The notes beneath the pieces were generated by a model. That model did no database searches and was not told the DNA's origin. It saw nothing but the letters and a program-made list of their open reading frames with translations. Positions 1 to 6,803 of a stretch of DNA of 10,153 nt are shown here, piece by piece (positions within the stretch are counted from its first letter, which is position 1; every line of letters starts with the position of its first letter). A program made the translations under genes and the position numbers. Origin of the DNA: Candidatus Manganitrophaceae bacterium (lineage in GTDB: Bacteria; Nitrospirota; Nitrospiria; SBBL01; Manganitrophaceae); contig SCUR01000152.1 of NCBI GenBank assembly GCA_004297235.1, positions 1-10,153 of the forward strand, in the 5' to 3' direction.

Positions 1-18
1 ACGACGCTCTTCCGATCT
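1..18 (+). other. Residual Illumina adapter sequence at contig end
   Basis: The first 18 bases, ACGACGCTCTTCCGATCT, are identical to the 3' end of the Illumina TruSeq universal/read-1 adapter, including the terminal GATCT where the insert begins. A chance match of this length is very unlikely. I infer that this is untrimmed library sequence and that base 1 is a physical contig end. Genomic sequence would start at about base 19. Confidence 0.93.
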
Positions 19-207
19 CGAAACGAAGATAGTTTCCGGGATTTCATATGATGAATGTCGGAGGGAGCGCGTTCTCAGCCATCCGTCATTTTGTGGATTA
101 ACCTTGGATTATTAATCAGATAGGAGATTAAGAGGACGGAATTCTTCGGAAGTTTCGCAGGGTCGGCGAACGAGCGGGAGACGAGTGCCTTTGTCATATT
201 TCAGGTC
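19..207. other. Non-coding stretch downstream of the GH57 gene
   Basis: I see no convincing gene here. The longest ATG-started frame near the left end (48-102) would give only 17 residues. There is no strong GC stem followed by a T-run on the minus strand, so no clear rho-independent terminator for the glycogen operon. A small palindrome, GATTATTAATC, lies near 108-118. The operon may continue to the left beyond the contig end, or it may terminate by another mechanism. Because an adapter abuts this stretch, its first bases deserve less trust than the rest. Confidence 0.5.
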
Positions 208-227
208 TCATTCCCAGGTCTCATTCC
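202..227. repeat. Perfect 13-bp tandem duplication over the GH57 stop codon
   Basis: CAGGTCTCATTCC occurs at 202-214 and again, immediately adjacent and identical, at 215-227. On the minus strand the duplication covers the last codons and the TGA stop of the GH57 gene. With a single copy, the frame would end two residues earlier, after ...HWNET. The duplication therefore appears to have appended Trp-Glu before regenerating a stop. Confidence 0.85.
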
Positions 228-2691
228 AATGATAGGAGAGCCGTGCCGCCAGCTTGGCAATCCACCCCTCGTCCGATCGGTCCGGGGGAGGGCCTTCGGC
301 TCGAAGACGTTTCCATCGTTGGATAAATTGATGGAACAAGTTTTGGGCCTCCCAGAGATTTACATCAAGCTGAGCGCGATCGGCAATGTCCAGGAGATGG
401 TGAACCTGTTCGATGGCGGCCCGGGCCTTGCCGGGTTTATCGGCCAGGTGCTGCATCTGAATTCTTAGCAGCGCCCGCAGCCTTTGTTCGATTGGATCGA
501 CTTCGATCTCGATTCCCCACCGCTTCGCTTGATCGATAATTTGAATGATTCGGTCAAAGATCGGTTGATCGGAAAGAGATTCGATTTCATTTTTTAAGTC
601 ATGGTTCAGCACCTGCTCCGCCGACACCAGATAGGATTTGGGAATCTTGGCATGGATTGAGTTCAGATAGAGCATGAGGCGTTGATGATCGAGATAAATT
701 TGACGCCACATATTCTCATAGCGGCGGAAGAGGGAGCCGGTGACATGGGAGAGGATCTCTCTCCTGGGCTCGATCAAGAGTGTGTTTAAGCTGAAGGCCT
801 TCTCGCCGAGGGCGTGATTGAGTCCGCGAACCACATCGGCCTGAGAGCCGTGGTAGAACTTTTCGATCAGGTCGGATTTCATCTGTTCATAACCTTCCAC
901 CCCAAGTATGCCACCGACGGAGCAGTGGAAATCATGACCTCCGAAATGAAGGATTCCGAAGACCGCCCCTTCCGTGTCGAGGGTGATCTTCGAGGTCACA
1001 AGAACCCGCCCGATCGCCAACGTCACTGTTTCATCGGTGACCCGTCGGTAATCCTGCAGTTCGATCTGATAACTATAAAGAGGGCGACTGTGCGGTGTCT
1101 TCTCGAAAAGGGAGGCGGTCGCATAGTGAGCGATGATTCGTTCCGCATCGATCATCGATGTTTTGATGAGTTTCTGATAGATCGAAGCCCCGTTTCCAAA
1201 TTCGGGAAGATTGCTCTTCGCCTCTTTCAGCCGCTCTCGCAGATGGTCTTCCCCTTTTTCCCCTTCCGCCGGGTCGAGCGCTTTGGCCAGCTGGATCGCC
1301 CGACCGGCGTACTTGAGGTTCTGCGTCGCCTCCAGGCCCGAAATATCGTCGAAGAACCAGGCGCAACTGGTATACATCAATAAACCGTTTCGCTGCATTT
1401 CCAGCAGCTTCATGGCCTGCGTCCGCTCCGGCAGGTGAAGGGTTCGCGTCTGCTGCTGGGAGAAGAAGCTTTCGGCCTCCTCCCGGGTCAGCCGGTTCTC
1501 CTCTCGCTTCCGGATGAGGGTGATGTAGTGATCCCGGGCCTGCCAGGGGTCTTTGAACCACTTCCTCCCTTGTGTTTCGAAGAGAAGATCCAGCGCATTT
1601 TTAAGCTGATCGAATCCGTCTCTTAACGGCCGGCGCCACTGCTGGTTCCAGTCGAGATGTCCTCCCGAGTGGCAGCCGCAGTCCGACCGCCACCGCTCCA
1701 CCCCATGCGCGCAGCTCCAAGCGCTTCGCTCCGAAATCTCCACTTCGTAGGTCGGCGGGTTCTTCGAAAGATATTCGCCGTAATTGGTCCACTCGGCGAT
1801 CTGCTGGCGTTCGATCTCTTGCAGGGTATAAGCGAGCGCCATGTCGCCGTGAGCGAAGTGATGGCCGTACGACTCGCCGTCGGTGGCGATATGAAGAAGC
1901 TGCGGCCAGTCGCGTTGATCGGAGAACCCCCCGCGGAGTCGTTCGACGAAGGCTTCGCCGCTTCGAAGGAGCCGATCGAAGGCGACCGAATGTGAAATCG
2001 GTCCGTCATAAAAGAAAAGGTCGATGAAGAGGCCGCCGGGAAGGAAGCACCGGTAGGGACGGGTCGGATCGATCTTCATCCCCCCGACCTCTTCCCATTC
2101 CCCCTGGGGCTCCCCTCTCTTTCCATCAGGCGGGATTCGACGGATCCGCAGGGCTTGATGCGGCGCCAGCAGGGTGAACCGGATTCCCTCCTCGGCGAGA
2201 ACCTGGAGCGACTCCAGATCGACGGCGGTTTCAGGAAGCCACATTCCCTCCGGCTTTCGCTGGAAGCGTGACTCAAAATCGGCGATTCCCCACCGGACCT
2301 GCGTGACTTTGTCTCGCCGTGAGGCAAGGGGCATGATCAGATGGTTATAGACCTGGGCGAGAGCATTGCCGTGTCCGCCCCGCTCTCGGACGCTGATCTG
2401 ATCGGCTTCTAAGATTTTGCGATACGTTTCCGGCTGGGCCCGCTCCATCCAGGAGAGGAGGGTGGGGCCGAAGTTAAAGCTGATTTTCGTATAGTTGTTG
2501 ACGATATCGAGGATGCGATTTTCATGATCGACGATCCGGGCCGCGGCGTTCGGAAGATAGCACTCCGCCGAGATTCGCTCATTCCAGTCGTGATAGGGCT
2601 GTGCCGAATCTTGGAGCTCAATCTCCTCTAGCCACGGATTTTCGCGGGGCGGTTGATAGAAATGTCCATGAATGCAGAGGTAACGTTTCAT
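208..2691 (-). CDS. GH57 family glycoside hydrolase with DUF3536 C-terminal region
   Basis: An 827-residue cytoplasmic protein with no signal peptide or membrane segment. It opens with the GH57 first motif, His8-Gly-His10 followed by QPPR. A WLPE motif (151-154) places Glu154 as the candidate nucleophile, and TDGESYGHH (270-278) places Asp271 as the candidate acid/base. The second half matches the DUF3536 type: TSCAWFFDDISGLE (441-454) and a GGHDFHC block (584-590). GH57 enzymes act on alpha-glucans as amylases, glucanotransferases or branching enzymes, but the exact activity of the DUF3536 subgroup is not clear to me. A Cys/His cluster (C327, H329, C338, C340, H341, H345) follows the catalytic half. 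It is the last gene of the minus-strand operon, 16 bp after the ROK kinase. The ATG start has only a weak ribosome binding site, which fits translation coupled to the upstream gene. The family call is firm; the substrate is inferred from the glgC context. Confidence 0.93.
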   Translation of the reverse strand: MKRYLCIHGHFYQPPRENPWLEEIELQDSAQPYHDWNERISAECYLPNAAARIVDHENRILDIVNNYTKISFNFGPTLLSWMERAQPETYRKILEADQISVRERGGHGNALAQVYNHLIMPLASRRDKVTQVRWGIADFESRFQRKPEGMWLPETAVDLESLQVLAEEGIRFTLLAPHQALRIRRIPPDGKRGEPQGEWEEVGGMKIDPTRPYRCFLPGGLFIDLFFYDGPISHSVAFDRLLRSGEAFVERLRGGFSDQRDWPQLLHIATDGESYGHHFAHGDMALAYTLQEIERQQIAEWTNYGEYLSKNPPTYEVEISERSAWSCAHGVERWRSDCGCHSGGHLDWNQQWRRPLRDGFDQLKNALDLLFETQGRKWFKDPWQARDHYITLIRKREENRLTREEAESFFSQQQTRTLHLPERTQAMKLLEMQRNGLLMYTSCAWFFDDISGLEATQNLKYAGRAIQLAKALDPAEGEKGEDHLRERLKEAKSNLPEFGNGASIYQKLIKTSMIDAERIIAHYATASLFEKTPHSRPLYSYQIELQDYRRVTDETVTLAIGRVLVTSKITLDTEGAVFGILHFGGHDFHCSVGGILGVEGYEQMKSDLIEKFYHGSQADVVRGLNHALGEKAFSLNTLLIEPRREILSHVTGSLFRRYENMWRQIYLDHQRLMLYLNSIHAKIPKSYLVSAEQVLNHDLKNEIESLSDQPIFDRIIQIIDQAKRWGIEIEVDPIEQRLRALLRIQMQHLADKPGKARAAIEQVHHLLDIADRAQLDVNLWEAQNLFHQFIQRWKRLRAEGPPPDRSDEGWIAKLAARLSYHWNETWE

Positions 2692-2707
2692 CAGCGCTCA
2701 CAGGCTC

Positions 2708-3694
2708 TTAAAAGGATCCGGTTTTTCCCTCGGAGGCGAGAAGGACCAAATAAGCGGCCCCCATCATGCCGGCGCTCTCGCCAAGCAGGGACCTTCGGAT
2801 TTTAATCCGTCTGAGGGCTTCCTCCGGCGGCATTCCAAAAATGTAACGGGCCACCTCCTGTCGGAGCGGCTGCTCGAAGAGGTGGAATGCGTTGCTGACC
2901 CCGCCCGAAATAATGAAGTGATTCAGGTCGAGCAGGTTCGCCACATTGGCGATTCCGATGCCGAGATAATGGGCCATTTTCCCAAAGACCGCTTCCGCAA
3001 CCGGATCGTGTCGCTGCGCCGCTTCGGCGAGGTCGGAAGAAGTTTTCCATTGCATCGGCGGGACTGCGCCGATGCGATGCGCGCGGCTCCACTCTTCCTT
3101 CGCTATTCGAACCAGGGCGGGCGATGAGGCATAGACCTCAAGGCAGCCGGTGGAGCCGCATCCGCAGCGGGGTCCGTCGGCGGTGATCTTCATGTGGCCG
3201 ACCTCCCCCCCTTTCCCCGTCTCACCATACCATAGTTTACCACCCAGCACCAATCCTCCGCCGACCCCGGTGCCGAGGGTGATGAGCAGGAAATTGTCGA
3301 GGTTCTGCGCAGCCCCGACCCAGCGTTCCCCCATCGCGGCGGCGTTGGCGTCGTTTTCGATAATCACCGGAACATCGACCGCCTTCTGAACCGCCGATTG
3401 AATCGGAAAGTCATTCCATCCGGGAAAGTTGGGGGACTCGATGATCTGGCCTTTTTTAAAGTCGAGCGCGCCGGGAACCCCCAGGCCGACCCCGCACAGC
3501 GATTTGACGCGGCTCATCTTCCAGAGATCGTGAATCAGCCGGGTGACATTCGTGAGGACCCGCTTTTGTCCCTGGATGACCTCCGTCTCGATTTTCCCTT
3601 CCGAGAGGATTTTTCCTGTTGGATCGAGGGCGGCCCCCTTGATATAGGTGCCGCCGAGATCGATTCCAATGACGCAGGTGTTGACCGTGTTCAT
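2708..3694 (-). CDS. ROK family glucokinase
   Basis: A 328-residue sugar kinase of the ROK family, most likely phosphorylating glucose to glucose-6-phosphate with ATP in the cytoplasm. The N-terminal phosphate loop is IDLGGTYIKG (11-20). The catalytic base is Asp115 in ENDAN (113-117), and the second nucleotide-binding loop is GTGVGGG (141-147). The ROK zinc site is present as His167 plus the CGCGSTGC motif (Cys177, Cys179, Cys184). The full motif set argues for an active kinase rather than a ROK repressor, and there is no N-terminal DNA-binding domain. I chose the ATG at 3694, 4 bp after the mutase stop. A TTG at 3706 would add four residues and overlap the mutase by 8 bp. Its position between a hexose-P mutase and a GH57 enzyme supports glucose as substrate, but mannose or N-acetyl sugars cannot be excluded from sequence. 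Confidence 0.92.
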   Translation of the reverse strand: MNTVNTCVIGIDLGGTYIKGAALDPTGKILSEGKIETEVIQGQKRVLTNVTRLIHDLWKMSRVKSLCGVGLGVPGALDFKKGQIIESPNFPGWNDFPIQSAVQKAVDVPVIIENDANAAAMGERWVGAAQNLDNFLLITLGTGVGGGLVLGGKLWYGETGKGGEVGHMKITADGPRCGCGSTGCLEVYASSPALVRIAKEEWSRAHRIGAVPPMQWKTSSDLAEAAQRHDPVAEAVFGKMAHYLGIGIANVANLLDLNHFIISGGVSNAFHLFEQPLRQEVARYIFGMPPEEALRRIKIRRSLLGESAGMMGAAYLVLLASEGKTGSF

Positions 3695-3698
3695 CGCG

Positions 3699-5153
3699 CT
3701 ACTCAATCAGGGCTTGGCAGGCCGCCGCCAGAAGCTCGGATTCCTTCTCCGCCGGGGTTTCGACGTAGAGTCGCACGAGCGGCTCGGTTCCCGAGGGGCG
3801 GATGAGGGTCCAGCTTCCTCCCTCCAGGAAGAATTTTGTTCCGTCCAGCTTCGAGGTCGAGAGCACCTTCTTCCCGCCGATCGCGGCGGGCGGGTTCTTC
3901 AGCAGGGCCGCGACCCGCTCCCGCCCTTTTTCCGAGAGATGCAAATCGCGCCGCATCGGATAAAAGGCGCCGACCTGCCGGAAGAGATCATCGAGCATCG
4001 CTCGGATCGAGCGCTTGCGCTTCGCGACCATTTCGGCGACCAGAAGGCAGGTCAGAATACCGTCTTTCTCCGGCAGATGTCCTCGGATCGAGATGCCGCC
4101 GCTCTCCTCGCCTCCCAAGAGAATTTCATTTTTCGCGATCAACTCCCCGATATATTTGAATCCGACCGGGGTCTCGATCACTTCGAGATGGTGGTGCCGC
4201 GCGACGGCGTCGACCAGGTGGGAGGTGGCGACGCTGCGGGCGATTTTGCCGGTCCACTTGCGGTCGGTCACCAGGTAATCGACGAGAAGGGCGATGATGT
4301 AATTCGGCACGATCGGAATGCCTCCCCGATCGAGAATCCCAAAACGGTCTGCATCGCAATCGGTCGCGAGACCGAGGTCGTAATTTCCCTCGCGTGTCTT
4401 CCCGATCAGCTCCGCGAGGCTTTCCCCCTCGGGGTCGGGCCGGATGCCGCCGAAGTTCGGATTCCGCTCGTCATGGATCAAATCGATCGCGGCTCCCATT
4501 TCGAGCAGGATCCGGTCGAGGTAACCCAAGGAAGTTCCCCAGAAGGGATCGACCGCCACGCGCAGTTTCCCTTGCTCGAAGACCGACCGATCGAGGAGAC
4601 GGGAGACCTTCTCCCGATAGGCATCGCCGGTCCGCTCCTCTTTCCAAATTCCTTTTCTCTCCGCCTCGGCCTGCTCCATCCGGGGAATCTCTGTCGGATC
4701 TTCCAGGAGGGCATTGGCGCGGGTTTCGATCTGCCGGGTTGTTTCCGGAAGGGCCGGCCCTCCCCAGGCGGGGGAGAATTTCAGCCCGTTCCACTCCGGC
4801 GGGTTGTGGCTGGCGGTGACCGTGACCCCTCCCGAAAGTTTCCGCTGGATGATCTCAAAAGAGACGACCGGCGTCGGGACCGGATCGGTGGATCGAATCA
4901 CGCCGATGCCGTTGCCGGCGAGGACCGAGGCGACCGTCCCCGCGAATCGTTTGCCGAGGAAGCGGGTGTCATAGCCGACGATCACGCGGCCCGGCCCGTC
5001 CCCGCTCGTCTCCTTCAGATGTTCCGCGATCGACTGCGCGACCACCCGGACCCGGTCGAAGGTGAAGTCTTCCGCCAGAATGCCGCGCCATCCCGACGTC
5101 CCGAATTTAATCGGCTCTTTCCCATTCATCGTCTGCGATTTTTGATCCGCCAT
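3699..5153 (-). CDS. Alpha-D-phosphohexomutase (phosphoglucomutase/phosphomannomutase)
   Basis: A 484-residue enzyme of the alpha-D-phosphohexomutase superfamily, which interconverts hexose-6-phosphate and hexose-1-phosphate. All four family landmarks are present in order: the active-site serine loop TASHNP (113-118, Ser115 being phosphorylated), the magnesium loop DCDADR (265-270), the sugar-recognition loop GEESGG (348-353), and the phosphate-binding loop RPSGTEP (452-458). The length is typical of the bacterial phosphogluco/phosphomannomutase group. It lies 21 bp after glgC and just upstream of the glucokinase, so glucose-6-P to glucose-1-P for ADP-glucose synthesis is the likely role. Specificity between glucose and mannose is inferred from context only. 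The ATG at 5153 is preceded by a purine/G-rich stretch (GGGGGGA on the coding strand) at suitable spacing, which supports this start. Confidence 0.93.
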   Translation of the reverse strand: MADQKSQTMNGKEPIKFGTSGWRGILAEDFTFDRVRVVAQSIAEHLKETSGDGPGRVIVGYDTRFLGKRFAGTVASVLAGNGIGVIRSTDPVPTPVVSFEIIQRKLSGGVTVTASHNPPEWNGLKFSPAWGGPALPETTRQIETRANALLEDPTEIPRMEQAEAERKGIWKEERTGDAYREKVSRLLDRSVFEQGKLRVAVDPFWGTSLGYLDRILLEMGAAIDLIHDERNPNFGGIRPDPEGESLAELIGKTREGNYDLGLATDCDADRFGILDRGGIPIVPNYIIALLVDYLVTDRKWTGKIARSVATSHLVDAVARHHHLEVIETPVGFKYIGELIAKNEILLGGEESGGISIRGHLPEKDGILTCLLVAEMVAKRKRSIRAMLDDLFRQVGAFYPMRRDLHLSEKGRERVAALLKNPPAAIGGKKVLSTSKLDGTKFFLEGGSWTLIRPSGTEPLVRLYVETPAEKESELLAAACQALIE

Positions 5154-5174
5154 TGTCTGGTCCCCCCGGTCCTG

Positions 5175-6401
5175 TTAGTAGAAGAATCGCGTCGTGGCGC
5201 GTGGAATCGTCACCACCCCTTTGTTATTCACCGTGAACCGCTGCTTGTCCTGCTCCAGATCGTATCCGATCCGCTCTCCCGATTTGATCAGGTTAAAGCG
5301 GTCGACGATCGCCCGTTTGATCCGGCTGCCCGAGCCGATCTTACAAAAATCGATGAGGATCGAATCGTCCACCTCGGCCCCCGCGTCGATCTCCACCCCT
5401 CGCCCGATGATCGACCGCGTGACCTTGGCCCCTTTCACGACGCTTCCCTCTCCGATGAACGAATCGGTCACCTCTCCGCCCAGGATCCGGGCGGCGGGGG
5501 CGTTGACCGCGTCGGAGAGAATCGGCCATTCGAGGTTGTTCAGATCGAACCGGGGCTGCTCTCCCAGCAGGTCCATGTGGGCATCGTAATAGGCCTGGAT
5601 ACTGCCGACATCCCGCCAGTAACCCGGTTCCTCATACGGCTTGAGGCCCGGAACCTCGTTCCGGCTGAAATCGTATGCGAAGACCCGCCCCTCCGGAAAG
5701 AGCTCGGGGATGATCGTCCGGCCGAAATCGTGCTCGCTGTGCCGCTTGGCGTCGTGCAAGAGCGTTTCCATTAAGATCCCTTTGTTGAAGATATAATTCC
5801 CCATTGAGGCGTAAGCGAATTTGGGGTTGCCCGGCATCGGGGGGGGCTCTTTCGGTTTTTCCAAGAAACCGACGACCCGTCCCTCCTTGTTGATCTTGAT
5901 AATACCAAAACGGCTGGCCGATTCAATCGGCACCGGAATCGCCGCCACGGTGACATCCGCTTTCCGCTCCTGATGAAAATCCATCATCTGAGCGATATCC
6001 ATCCGGTAAATATGGTCGGCACCGAAGACGACGACCAGCTCCGGGTCGAAGTTCCGAATGGCATGAAGATTTTGATAAACGGCGTCGGCGGTTCCCCGGT
6101 ACCAGACCTCCCCCCGCCGCATCTGGGGGGGCGCAATGGTGATAAAGTGGCCTTTGATCCGTCCCCCCAGCCGCCAGGCGGCGCGCAAATGTTCGATCAA
6201 CGACTGGGATTTGTACTGCACCAGGACGTAGATCGAATAGATTCCGGAATTGATGAAATTACTCAGGACGAAGTCGACGATCCGATATTTCCCCCCGAAA
6301 GGGACGGAGGGCTTGCTCCGGTCGCGGGTCAACGGAAAGAGTCTTTCTCCTCGGCCGCCGGCCAGCACCATCCCGAGCATTTTGGGTCTTTTCAAGGGCA
6401 C
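5175..6401 (-). CDS. glgC: Glucose-1-phosphate adenylyltransferase (ADP-glucose pyrophosphorylase)
   Basis: A 408-residue enzyme that makes ADP-glucose and pyrophosphate from ATP and glucose-1-phosphate, the committed step of bacterial glycogen synthesis. The nucleotidyltransferase domain starts with MVLAGGRGERLFPLT (11-25). It continues with SKPSVPFGGKYRIVDF (29-44), which contains the lysine region linked to activator response in characterised GlgC proteins, then GTADAVYQN (103-111), GADHIYRMD (127-135) with its catalytic Asp, and FLEKP (179-183), the glucose-1-P binding lysine site. The C-terminal third looks like the usual left-handed beta-helix. It is the first gene of the minus-strand operon, with a candidate promoter about 90-145 bp upstream. 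The chosen start is GTG at 6401. An ATG at 6380 is an alternative but would place the first residue only a few positions before the AGG loop. The gene contains a G8 tract (5839-5846) and a G7 tract (6125-6131) on the plus strand, both in frame. Confidence 0.96.
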   Translation of the reverse strand: MPLKRPKMLGMVLAGGRGERLFPLTRDRSKPSVPFGGKYRIVDFVLSNFINSGIYSIYVLVQYKSQSLIEHLRAAWRLGGRIKGHFITIAPPQMRRGEVWYRGTADAVYQNLHAIRNFDPELVVVFGADHIYRMDIAQMMDFHQERKADVTVAAIPVPIESASRFGIIKINKEGRVVGFLEKPKEPPPMPGNPKFAYASMGNYIFNKGILMETLLHDAKRHSEHDFGRTIIPELFPEGRVFAYDFSRNEVPGLKPYEEPGYWRDVGSIQAYYDAHMDLLGEQPRFDLNNLEWPILSDAVNAPAARILGGEVTDSFIGEGSVVKGAKVTRSIIGRGVEIDAGAEVDDSILIDFCKIGSGSRIKRAIVDRFNLIKSGERIGYDLEQDKQRFTVNNKGVVTIPRATTRFFY

Positions 6402-6424
6402 CTCTGATGAAGCGCGAAGGGGTT

Positions 6425-6474
6425 TGATCGATATGAAATGCGCGCACGTGGCGGGGAAACCCTCTCATCGATCA
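6425..6474 (-). promoter_or_regulatory. Predicted hairpin in the glgC 5' leader
   Basis: TGATCGAT (6425-6432) and ATCGATCA (6467-6474) form a perfect 8-bp inverted repeat. The enclosed sequence contains a small nested GGG/CCC stem (6453-6455 with 6460-6462). If transcription starts near 6510, this structure would lie in the untranslated leader of glgC mRNA, about 25 nt before its start codon. A role in message stability or translation control is inference; it does not match any riboswitch I recognise. Confidence 0.35.
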
Positions 6475-6516
6475 GGTACAGGTTGAGAAGGATCAGGAAC
6501 GCTCAAAACTATTCCT

Positions 6517-6546
6517 AACGTAGCAGATTTTTTTCGGGAGTGTCAA
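6517..6546 (-). promoter_or_regulatory. Candidate sigma70 promoter for the glgC operon
   Basis: On the minus strand, a perfect -35 hexamer TTGACA (6541-6546) is followed after 18 bp by TACGTT (6517-6522). TG sits one base upstream of that hexamer, which resembles an extended -10. The -10 itself matches TATAAT at only three of six positions. Transcription would start near 6510, giving a leader of roughly 110 nt before glgC. Both the location and the -35 are good; the weak -10 limits confidence. Confidence 0.45.
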
Positions 6547-6571
6547 GAATGAGGCGAATTGATTGCGCAAC

Positions 6572-6643
6572 GCGGATTTCGGATTACGGATGAGAAACAG
6601 GGATAAGATCAACAGGGTGTTCATTCCGCAATCCGAAATCCGC
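6572..6643. repeat. Inverted repeat built of 7-bp units, between two divergent promoters
   Basis: Arms 6572-6590 and 6625-6643 are complementary over 19 bp with a single mismatch, separated by a 34-nt spacer. Each arm is itself made of 7-bp steps: GCGGATT, TCGGATT, ACGGATG in the left arm, and the complementary pattern in the right. The element sits between the glgC and pdhA promoters, so it cannot be an ordinary terminator for either operon. It resembles small dispersed palindromic intergenic repeats found in several bacterial groups. Whether this one is multicopy cannot be judged from this window. Confidence 0.8.
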
Positions 6644-6664
6644 ATTTCCCCTGGTGTCCCCCTT

Positions 6665-6693
6665 TTGATTTTTGGGACCAAACCTGATAGAAT
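6665..6693 (+). promoter_or_regulatory. Candidate extended -10 sigma70 promoter for the pdh operon
   Basis: TTGATT (6665-6670, four of six bases matching TTGACA) is separated by exactly 17 bp from TAGAAT (6688-6693, five of six matching TATAAT). TG at 6685-6686 completes an extended -10 motif. Transcription would begin near 6700 in an AT-rich stretch, giving a leader of about 100 nt before pdhA. GTCCC (6656-6660) and GGGAC (6674-6678) flank the -35 hexamer, and the palindrome TTGAATTCAA lies at 6703-6712. Either could be an operator, but both are short. Confidence 0.55.
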
Positions 6694-6790
6694 TTTTTTA
6701 GTTTGAATTCAATTAAATCGAATACCTCCGTCCCGCCTCGGTGATCATCATCCGCAAAGCTGATTGCTGCGACGAGAATTCCCACCTTCA

Positions 6791-6795
6791 AGGAG
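6791..6795 (+). promoter_or_regulatory. Ribosome binding site fixing the pdhA start
   Basis: AGGAG at 6791-6795 lies 8 bases before the ATG at 6804. The in-frame GTG at 6741 has no comparable site and would add 21 residues that do not resemble the E1-alpha family N-terminus. I therefore prefer the ATG start. Confidence 0.75.
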
Positions 6796-6803
6796 AATGC
6801 ATC

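Noticed and set aside
48..102. Small open frame near the contig start
   Set aside because: It has only 17 codons, no ribosome binding site that stands out, and adjoins adapter-contaminated sequence.
3648..5774. A 708-codon open frame on the plus strand
   Set aside because: It lies antisense to the phosphohexomutase gene and part of glgC, both of which have complete family motifs. Its predicted product is rich in Arg, Pro and Asp without a recognisable domain, as expected for a shadow frame in GC-rich DNA.
6572..6643. The inverted repeat as a rho-independent terminator
   Set aside because: No gene is transcribed into this site from either side, the spacer is long and no T-run follows a compact stem.
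6493..6681. A 62-codon minus-strand frame in the divergent intergenic region
   Set aside because: Its product is a translation of the palindromic heptamer repeat and it runs through both predicted promoters. Spurious peptides of this kind are common over such repeats.
6741..6803. N-terminal extension of pdhA from the GTG at 6741
   Set aside because: The GTG lacks a ribosome binding site, while the ATG at 6804 has AGGAG at good spacing. The extra 21 residues do not look like the family.
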